From positions 1 to 5,391 of the forward strand of contig JAEWUR010000479.1 of the NCBI GenBank assembly GCA_023397045.1: a DNA stretch of 5,391 nucleotides. Reading direction: 5' to 3'. The translations under genes were made by a program, and so were the position numbers. Positions 1-5,010 of this stretch are shown piece after piece. A model generated the notes under the pieces. It was given only the letters and a program-made list of their open reading frames with translations, did not search any database and was not told the origin of the DNA. Origin of the DNA: Planctomycetota bacterium. GTDB taxonomy: Bacteria; Planctomycetota; Planctomycetia; Pirellulales; Thermoguttaceae. Position 1 is the first letter of the stretch; every line of letters starts with the position of its first letter.

Positions 1-697
1 GATCACCGCCGGTTTGACGCTGAAGGACCACGGCCGTGACGAAAAACTTCAAATCGAGATTCGGGATCCGTCCGGTCAGGTCGTTAAGGCTCTCGTCGAC
101 CGGAATACCCAGGTTCTGCTCCTCGAATACGCGACCAAACTCCTTGCTGATCGGCGCCGGCATCTCGTTGGCCACCATGTTGAAACCAAACCCCAAGCTT
201 TGGCCCGAACGGAGCGATCGGGCAAGCATCTCCAAGGCGTCGGGCAGTTGTGCCGCGAAGTTTTTCAGCCTTCGCGAACGGCGGAACAGCAGCCATCCCA
301 ACGGGAGCATGCTGAGCAGGATCCCCGCCACGGGAATCAGTGCCGGATGAATGCCGACGACCATTCCAATCAACACGCCGAAACCGCCAAGTCCCAGCGA
401 GATCGCGGCAAACTTCGTCATGTTCATGTTGACGTCGGCCTGCTCGAACAGGATGCCGAAGTTGCCGAATCGTTGCATGAACTCGCCGATCATGCCCGCG
501 GTGTCGTCGAGCGGTTGGGCGAGAATCAGGCTTTGTTTGTCTTGTCCGTCCTTGCCCGTCGCGCCGCCGGCGCCGGTCAAGATGTTCAGACGGTCTTCAA
601 GTTTGCTCGACGGTTTGTCGCGCAGCAACAGCGACAGTCCGCCGACGATGGCGGCGACTCCGACGCACACGATGATGGCGATCGACAACAGGCTCAA
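1..697 (-). CDS. tadB: Tad pilus assembly inner-membrane protein TadB (type II secretion F domain), 3' end cut by window edge
   Basis: This is the inner-membrane platform protein of the Tad (Flp pilus) machine; in this family it works with the CpaF ATPase and TadC to drive pilin assembly. The frame is open from a TTG at 697 to the window edge, giving 232 residues. An N-terminal membrane segment lies at about residues 3-25, and two more at about 95-115 and 117-138. The cytoplasmic T2SSF domain then starts with the hallmark LPDALEMLARSLRSGQS (151-167), followed by EMPAPISKEF (178-187), EEQNLGIP (192-199) and FFVTAVVLQRQTGG (218-231). The TTG start is chosen because a strong GGAGGA lies 7 bases upstream inside the end of cpaF, and only three bases separate the cpaF stop from this codon, which suggests translational coupling. 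Family members are usually about 300 residues, so the last third is missing. The family call is firm; the start codon is somewhat less so. Confidence 0.93.
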   Translation of the reverse strand, partial: MSLLSIAIIVCVGVAAIVGGLSLLLRDKPSSKLEDRLNILTGAGGATGKDGQDKQSLILAQPLDDTAGMIGEFMQRFGNFGILFEQADVNMNMTKFAAISLGLGGFGVLIGMVVGIHPALIPVAGILLSMLPLGWLLFRRSRRLKNFAAQLPDALEMLARSLRSGQSLGFGFNMVANEMPAPISKEFGRVFEEQNLGIPVDESLNDLTGRIPNLDLKFFVTAVVLQRQTGGD

Positions 698-700
698 CGC

Positions 701-2020
701 TTAGTCCTCCATCATGATCCGTTCGCGGAAGGCACTCGACGGCAGCCGGATGCCGGCCGCTTCGAGTCGCGACATGAACGACGGGCGGATGCCCGAGGCG
801 ATGAACTTGCCATAGGTGCGGCCGTTCTCATCGACGCCGTCCTTGTCGTAACGGTAGATGTCTTGCATGACGACCGTGTCCTGCTCCATGCCGACGATCT
901 CGGTGATGGCCGTGACTTTTCGGGCTCCGCCGGGCAATCGGCTGGCCTGCACGACCAGGTCGATCGCGCTGGCGATTTGCGTCCGCATGGCCTTCAAGGG
1001 CAATTCGAAGCCGGCCATCATGATCATCGTCTCCAAGCGGGCCAACGCGTCGCGCGGCGTATTCGCGTGGAGCGTGGTCATCGATCCCTCGTGGCCGGTG
1101 TTCATGGCTTGCAGCATGTCGAGCGCTTCCGAACCGCGGCATTCGCCGATGATGATTCGTTCGGGACGCATACGCAGCGCGTTTTTCACGAGGTCGGTCG
1201 CGCTGATGGCGCCTTTGCCTTCGATGTTCGCCGGACGGGTTTCAAGCCGGACGACGTGGTCTTGCTGCAACTGCAATTCGGCCGCGTCTTCGATCGTCAC
1301 GATTCGGTCGGTGTTCGGAATGAAGCTCGAAAGCGTGTTTAGCAGCGTCGTTTTTCCAGAGCCCGTGCCGCCGGAAATCACGATGTTCAGCCGCGCCTTG
1401 ATCGCTCCTTCGAGCAGCATGACCATCTCGGGCGTAAATGCTCGGAAGTTCAACAGGTCTTCGAGTTTCAACGGGTTCGACCCGAAACGCCGGATCGAAA
1501 CGCACGCGCCGTCGAGCGCCAGCGGCGGAATGATGGCATTGAATCGCGAACCGTCCAACATGCGGGCGTCGACCATCGGACAGGTCTCGTCGACGCGCCG
1601 CCCCACCCTCGAAATGATCCGGTCGATGATCTGCATCAGGTGCTTGTTGTCGCGGAAGACCACGTTGGTCTTTTCCATCTTCCCGCGGCGCTCGCAATAG
1701 ATGTTCTTCGGACCGTTGATCAAGATATCGCTGATCGTCGGGTCTTTCAGCAGCATTTCCAGGGGGCCGAGGCCGAACGTCTCGTCGAGAACTTCGCTAA
1801 TGAGCCGTTCGCGCTCGTTTCGGTTCAGCAGGGTGTCTTCGGAGTCGCAGAGATGCTCGATGACGAGCCGAATCTCGCGCCGCAGCGTGTCGCCTTCCAA
1901 CTCGCCGACCTTCGACAAGTCGAGCTTGTCGACCAGTTTGCTGTGGATGCGTTGCTTCAGTTCTTCGTAGTTGCTTTCCTTCGGGTCGGCCGACCGAAGC
2001 GGCGTCGCTAGTTTGGCCAT
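701..2020 (-). CDS. cpaF: Tad/Flp pilus secretion ATPase CpaF (TadA), complete
   Basis: This cytoplasmic hexameric ATPase of the type II/IV secretion superfamily powers Tad pilus assembly and acts on TadB/TadC at the inner membrane. The 439 residues match the usual CpaF length. Residues 1-80 are a charged helical N-terminal region, followed by the N-terminal domain with FGLGPLEMLL (82-91) and ISDILINGP (96-104). The ATPase core has Walker A GGTGSGKTT (217-225, Lys223), an Asp box TIEDAAELQL (242-251), Walker B IIIGE (289-293) and a His box GHEGSMTTLHAN (309-320). All key residues are present, so the enzyme looks functional. The start is the first possible one: an in-frame TGA lies three codons upstream of the ATG. 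The Shine-Dalgarno is weak (GAGTG-like). The gene leads directly into tadB. No tad gene lies on its 5' side within the window; instead there is a structured non-coding stretch and a transposase remnant. Its own promoter is not clear from the sequence. Confidence 0.97.
   Translation of the reverse strand: MAKLATPLRSADPKESNYEELKQRIHSKLVDKLDLSKVGELEGDTLRREIRLVIEHLCDSEDTLLNRNERERLISEVLDETFGLGPLEMLLKDPTISDILINGPKNIYCERRGKMEKTNVVFRDNKHLMQIIDRIISRVGRRVDETCPMVDARMLDGSRFNAIIPPLALDGACVSIRRFGSNPLKLEDLLNFRAFTPEMVMLLEGAIKARLNIVISGGTGSGKTTLLNTLSSFIPNTDRIVTIEDAAELQLQQDHVVRLETRPANIEGKGAISATDLVKNALRMRPERIIIGECRGSEALDMLQAMNTGHEGSMTTLHANTPRDALARLETMIMMAGFELPLKAMRTQIASAIDLVVQASRLPGGARKVTAITEIVGMEQDTVVMQDIYRYDKDGVDENGRTYGKFIASGIRPSFMSRLEAAGIRLPSSAFRERIMMED
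705..710 (-). promoter_or_regulatory. Shine-Dalgarno of tadB (GGAGGA) inside cpaF
   Basis: GGAGGA on the minus strand sits within the last codons of cpaF, 7 bases before the TTG at 697. It decides the tadB start, since no ATG or GTG nearby has comparable spacing. It also implies that ribosomes finishing cpaF reinitiate on tadB. Confidence 0.75.
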
Positions 2021-2115
2021 GACAATTCACTCGTTTCCAGGTTTGCAGCAATCCTCGGCGACGACCCGGGGGGGTGCCAGCCTAGAGATATTCCCGTAAA
2101 CCATAGCTTACAACT

Positions 2116-2185
2116 GCCCTCTAGGTAGGCTTGACCGTGAAGATCCGCAATCTCAGATGAACGCTACCCCAGAGGGCGAGGTCAA
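2116..2185. repeat. Two interleaved inverted repeats (alternative helices)
   Basis: Helix A pairs GCCCTCT (2116-2122) with AGAGGGC (2171-2177). It continues across a small internal loop with GGTAG (2124-2128) paired to CTACC (2164-2168), and C2130 pairs with G2163, for 13 base pairs in all. Helix B pairs TTGACC (2131-2136), inside the loop of A, with GGTCAA (2180-2185), outside A. The interleaving is pseudoknot-like. However, there are 0 bases between the 5' arms and only 2 between the 3' arms, so both full helices can hardly form at once; alternative conformations are more plausible. The pairings are read directly from the sequence. A function, and which strand is transcribed, are unknown. 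Confidence 0.6.
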
Positions 2186-2276
2186 AACGATTAGCCGTCC
2201 CATAGCCATCCCGGAGGGGGGGGCGATCAATGCCGCTCAAATATTCGCAAACATACCGATGCCAGGAGGTTACGCA

Positions 2277-2308
2277 GCCCGATTCATCGGGCTTTCCGCC
2301 GCAGGCGG
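2277..2308. repeat. Two back-to-back small GC hairpins
   Basis: GCCCGA-TTCA-TCGGGC (2277-2292) is a perfect 6-base-pair hairpin with a 4-base loop, followed by TTT. Immediately after it, CCGCC-GCA-GGCGG (2296-2308) is a perfect 5-base-pair hairpin. The first resembles a short intrinsic terminator on the plus strand, but the T tract is only three bases long and no gene on that strand ends here. A repeat or structured-RNA part fits equally well. Confidence 0.5.
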
Positions 2309-2383
2309 TATTAGACCCGGCGTTTAGAGGCAGTCCAGTTTTTTGGGTAATGGAGGCATAGTAGCGAAATAATTGACCTCCCG

Positions 2384-2441
2384 GCATTTGGGGGATTTGC
2401 GCAGACTAGTTGTGTCCAAACAAAGGTCTGCTCCCAAATGC
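2384..2441 (+). promoter_or_regulatory. Bulged hairpin abutting the transposase Shine-Dalgarno
   Basis: GCATTTGGG (2384-2392) pairs with CCCAAATGC (2433-2441), and GCAGAC (2401-2406) pairs with GTCTGC (2426-2431). That gives 15 base pairs, with an 8-base bulge on one side, a single T on the other and a 19-base loop. The 3' arm ends one base before the GAGGAGG ribosome-binding site. It could be part of the insertion element's left end or a leader structure limiting transposase translation; such 5' structures are known for several insertion sequences. Here the function is inference only. Confidence 0.5.
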
Positions 2442-2448
2442 GAGGAGG
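2442..2448 (+). promoter_or_regulatory. Shine-Dalgarno of the transposase gene (GAGGAGG)
   Basis: GAGGAGG lies 7 bases upstream of the ATG at 2456, near-ideal spacing. It fixes the transposase start and shows that the translation initiation region survives although the coding sequence is damaged. Confidence 0.8.
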
Positions 2449-2455
2449 CTAACCG

Positions 2456-3547
2456 ATGGTAGGCTGCACGAAGCGGCTTCGCAAGAGGGCCAAGGCTCCA
2501 TTCGCTGAGCCGCCCTGGAATGAACGGTCGGACGAATGGCAAATCCGAAATCAACAAGTGTCGGCGGAGCATCCGGCGCGTGCGGTGGTGGAAGCGATGA
2601 AACAACTCGATTTGACGCCCCTGTTCAACCTCTATCTCGGCGTCGGCGTACCGCCGATACGCCCCGATTTGATGTTGGCCGTGGTTCTCATTGAAATCCA
2701 TGCGGGCCGGCCTCAGCCCAGCCAATGGTTCCGCGACACTCAAGAAAACATTGTGCTCCAATGGGCCGGCTTCGGGATTCGGCCGTCGCGCACGTGTTGG
2801 TACAACTTCGCCGACCGTGTCGCACCCTTGCTCGAACAATGGAATGCCACGGTGCTTCAACTCGCTCGACAACGGGGCGTAACGCGAGCCGAGCGCATGT
2901 CGTTGGACGGCACCTCGGTGGCCGCCAACGCCTCGCGGCATCGTCTGGTGAATGAGGCGACCATCGAGCAACGTCTGTCGGAGTTGGAAAATGCCTGTCA
3001 GGCCGACGCGGTTAATCAACCGCCGCCCGGTGTGCCGGCATGGATGGCGAAGAATCCCGACACGCGTGAAGGGCAACGGCGACGTTACTTGCTTGCCCGC
3101 GAACGCTTGATCGAATTGCACGCGGTCAACAACCGACAAGACCCGAAAAGGCGCCGAAAACGCGAGAAAATCGTGGTCAGTACCAGCGATCCCCATCGGG
3201 CACGGATGGCCACGGCGGAGGCCAAGGGCCTGTACCGACTCCGCAGCCAGACAGTGGAATTGGGCTTTGCCGACTTCAAATTTACGCCGGGCCTATACTG
3301 GCTTCGCCAGAAAGAGGCGTTAACGCCTCTCCGCACCCATTCACTCGGTAACAATTTGCTGCAAAAAGACTTGCGACTATTTCAATGGTTTTTGGGCGAG
3401 GGTGAGGGCTACCCGGCGTCTGACCAGACCAACTCAAAAAGCCCACGGATTGCCCGCTCAACTGCTTTCCGGTCGACCGAACAACAGCTCGACATATCGT
3501 CGGTCAGCGGGTCGGCAGAAGACGTAGACATGATCGCCCGGCATTAA
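2456..3547 (+). CDS. Internally deleted IS1182/DUF772-type DDE transposase, probably inactive
   Basis: A 363-residue frame with a good ribosome-binding site. The N-terminal half is a typical DUF772-type transposase: HPARAVVEAMKQLDL (39-53), the RPDLMLAVVLIE helix (69-80), WFRDTQEN (91-98), and the first catalytic Asp in SLDGTSVAANASRHRLVNEAT (starting at 149, Asp151). After VVSTSDP (240-246) the family normally continues with the second catalytic Asp and a Cys-rich segment, in all about 200 residues. Here it jumps straight to RARMATAEAKGLYRLRSQTVELGFADFK (248-275), the block with the last catalytic Glu (Glu268). The second Asp is therefore gone while the frame is kept. Beyond residue 275 only traces of the family C-terminus remain (RTHSLGNNLL, 293-302). 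Residues from about 335 on are antisense to the antiporter gene, so the original stop is probably lost. Family membership is firm; transposition activity is very unlikely. A pseudogene label would be equally defensible. Confidence 0.85.
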   Translation: MVGCTKRLRKRAKAPFAEPPWNERSDEWQIRNQQVSAEHPARAVVEAMKQLDLTPLFNLYLGVGVPPIRPDLMLAVVLIEIHAGRPQPSQWFRDTQENIVLQWAGFGIRPSRTCWYNFADRVAPLLEQWNATVLQLARQRGVTRAERMSLDGTSVAANASRHRLVNEATIEQRLSELENACQADAVNQPPPGVPAWMAKNPDTREGQRRRYLLARERLIELHAVNNRQDPKRRRKREKIVVSTSDPHRARMATAEAKGLYRLRSQTVELGFADFKFTPGLYWLRQKEALTPLRTHSLGNNLLQKDLRLFQWFLGEGEGYPASDQTNSKSPRIARSTAFRSTEQQLDISSVSGSAEDVDMIARH

Positions 3548-4942
3548 GATCGTTGGACCTCGCGGCGCAACCAACTTGCTGCCTCGCACAATCAACGTCA
3601 CGGCGGCATCGTCGGGGAGATGGATTTGGGATAGGGACGCGCTACAGACGGAAGCGGCTGGGTCGATCAAGAAGGAGATGATTTCAGCGTTCAAGGGATG
3701 AATCGAATTGATCTCTAGGACCGCGTCAGGGACTGGCTTCTCCGGCACCGCAAGTCCAAGCCAGCGAGTCACTTGCCGGATTGTCGCGCCTGGCAGGATT
3801 GTGCTGACGACCACGATGAAGAAGACGATGTTGAACACCCGCTCGGCGCCGGGTACCTGGGCGAGCACGGGAAAGGCGCCCAGAATGATGGGCACCGCGC
3901 CGCGCAATCCAATCCAGCCGATGTATCCAATCTCTCTGGCTGGAAAACGAAGCGGCAGGAGGCAGAGCAGCACCGCAATCGGGCGTGCGACGAAAGCCAG
4001 AAACAAGGCCACGGTCAAGCCGATGCCCGCCACCGGCAACAACTGCGAGGGGAACACCAATAGGCCCAGCATCAGAAACAGGGCGATCTGGCTCAGCCAT
4101 GCCAGGGATTCATGGACCTTGAACAGTCCGCTTTTGTACGGCAGGGGCGAATTGCCCAGCACCAGCGCGGTGAAGTAGACGCTCATGAATCCGCTGCCGT
4201 CGAGCATCGTTGCAACACCAAAAGACAGGAACGCCAAGGCCAGCATGAGTGCCGGATATAGACCCACCGTCGGCAGGCGAACTCCGCGGATGAGGCGAAG
4301 CCCAACATATCCCAACAAGACGCCCACGACCGCACCAACGACCAGTTGAAGCGGGACGCTCAGCAACAAGGTCCATCGCAAGGCGTCGGATGACGTGGCA
4401 ACCTCGATCATGGTGACCGTGAGAATGACGGCCATTGGATCGTTGATGCAGGACTCGACCTCGAGAGTCGTGCCGACACGAGGTTGGAGGCTCAATCGTC
4501 CGCCCCGCAGTACCGCCAGCACGGCCGCCGCGTCGGTGGAGGAGACGACGGCCCCAAGCAATAGGGCTTCCGTCCATGAAAGGCCGAGCCATCGGCCGAA
4601 AACGGCAATCAATGCGGCCGTGAGAGCCACGCCGAACGTTGCAAGCACCCCGGCCGGGACGATGATGCGTCGCACCGCTCCCCACGGGGCATTCAGCCCG
4701 CCGTCCAGCAGAATCAACACAAGATAGATGGTCCCCACGCGCACGGCGGCGCCGTAGTCGGCGAATGCGATTCCGCCTATCCCCTCCGATCCGCCGAGCA
4801 TGCCAAGAACAAGGAACAGCAGAACAATGGGCACTCCCAGCCGATCAATGTGTCGACTAAGGAGCACACTGCACGCGATCAGTAGACCGACCATGAACAG
4901 AAGCAGTGCGGTCCCTTGAGGTTCCACCATACCAACAACCAC
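3458..4942 (-). CDS. nhaP2: CPA1-family K+(Na+)/H+ antiporter, NhaP2/CvrA-like, with RCK_C domain
   Basis: An inner-membrane antiporter that exchanges K+ or Na+ for protons, used in pH and cation homeostasis. Residues 10-395 form the Na+/H+ exchanger domain with about 12 hydrophobic segments. Family signatures are SSTDAAAVLAVL (134-145), LEVESCINDPMAV (160-172, with the conserved Asn167-Asp168 ion-binding pair) and GLRGAVPIILG (345-355, Arg347). Residues about 406-490 form an RCK_C (TrkA-C) domain ending in MPGDHVYVFC (467-476), which in relatives senses ligands and gates transport. At 494 residues it is shorter than E. coli NhaP2 (about 578) and lacks that protein's C-terminal extension. The GTG start at 4942 is preferred over the ATG at 4930 because GAGAGGG lies 5 bases before it. 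The stop (3458) lies within the antisense 3' end of the transposase frame, but the protein ends naturally after RCK_C and looks intact. Which cation is carried cannot be told from sequence. Confidence 0.93.
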   Translation of the reverse strand: MVVGMVEPQGTALLLFMVGLLIACSVLLSRHIDRLGVPIVLLFLVLGMLGGSEGIGGIAFADYGAAVRVGTIYLVLILLDGGLNAPWGAVRRIIVPAGVLATFGVALTAALIAVFGRWLGLSWTEALLLGAVVSSTDAAAVLAVLRGGRLSLQPRVGTTLEVESCINDPMAVILTVTMIEVATSSDALRWTLLLSVPLQLVVGAVVGVLLGYVGLRLIRGVRLPTVGLYPALMLALAFLSFGVATMLDGSGFMSVYFTALVLGNSPLPYKSGLFKVHESLAWLSQIALFLMLGLLVFPSQLLPVAGIGLTVALFLAFVARPIAVLLCLLPLRFPAREIGYIGWIGLRGAVPIILGAFPVLAQVPGAERVFNIVFFIVVVSTILPGATIRQVTRWLGLAVPEKPVPDAVLEINSIHPLNAEIISFLIDPAASVCSASLSQIHLPDDAAVTLIVRGSKLVAPRGPTILMPGDHVYVFCRPADRRYVELLFGRPESS

Positions 4943-4947
4943 GGTAT

Positions 4948-4954
4948 CCCTCTC
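4948..4954 (-). promoter_or_regulatory. Shine-Dalgarno of the antiporter gene (GAGAGGG)
   Basis: GAGAGGG on the minus strand lies 5 bases upstream of the GTG at 4942. The alternative ATG at 4930 has no purine-rich site at suitable distance, so this motif decides for the GTG start. Confidence 0.65.
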
Positions 4955-5010
4955 TACATTCGTGCAACTCTCTCGGCGGGGCAGTTGTCCATGTACTGAA
5001 CCATACCATT

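Larger units (their letters stand above)
2021..2455. other. 435-base non-coding, structure-rich stretch between cpaF and the transposase
   Basis: I see no convincing gene here. It holds several inverted repeats (listed separately), a run of seven G at 2068-2074 and a run of eight G at 2216-2223. A minus-strand frame at 2387-2121 is open for 88 codons (starting MPGGQLFRYYASITQ, rich in Cys and Trp). It has no Shine-Dalgarno, matches no domain I know, and both of its ends fall inside inverted-repeat arms, so I treat it as chance or as part of a repeated element. The stretch must contain the cpaF 5' region and the left end of the insertion remnant, but no sharp boundary between them is visible. 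Confidence 0.6.
2384..3457 (+). mobile_element. IS1182-like insertion sequence remnant, ends unresolved
   Basis: The element is inferred from its transposase and leader hairpin. The limits given are practical ones: the left is the start of the leader hairpin, the right is the last base before the antiporter stop codon. I compared 2330-2400 with the reverse complement of 3380-3460 for terminal inverted repeats and found only weak T-rich similarity, and no convincing target duplication. With the internally deleted transposase, this fits a decayed, non-autonomous copy. The true left end could lie further upstream, taking in some of the structures at 2116-2308. Confidence 0.5.

Noticed and set aside
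14..1342. 442-codon open frame on the plus strand opposite tadB and cpaF
   Set aside because: It is antisense to two genes with clear family motifs; its composition (rich in His, Arg, Asp, Gln) is typical of the complement of GC-rich codons, and it has no recognisable domain.
858..1700. 280-codon plus-strand frame within cpaF
   Set aside because: Fully antisense to the conserved CpaF ATPase core; Ser/Arg-rich shadow without motifs.
2085..2113. Possible sigma70-like promoter for cpaF on the minus strand: TTGTAA (2113-2108), 17 bases, TATCTC (2090-2085)
   Set aside because: The -10 match is poor, and promoter rules in the likely host phylum are not well enough known to call it from sequence alone.
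2116..2350. Integron attC site, group I or II intron, or riboswitch in the structured stretch
   Set aside because: I could not find the diagnostic core boxes of any of these; the inverted repeats alone do not identify a known class.
2324..3196. 290-codon minus-strand frame opposite the transposase
   Set aside because: Antisense to conserved transposase blocks, with a low-complexity His/Arg-rich translation and no motif.
2335..3445. Candidate terminal inverted repeats of the IS (T-rich TTTTTTGGGT near 2338 against CTTTTTGAGT read inward from about 3440)
   Set aside because: Similarity is short, T-rich and needs gaps; no target duplication flanks it, so it does not define the ends.
3400..3457. 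Possible intrinsic terminator for the antiporter downstream of its stop
   Set aside because: Only a 4-base-pair stem (GGGT/ACCC at about 3401-3415) is present, without a following U tract in the right orientation.
3708..4685. Several frames of 100-190 codons on both strands inside the antiporter gene
   Set aside because: All overlap the conserved exchanger domain in other frames and show no domains or ribosome-binding sites.
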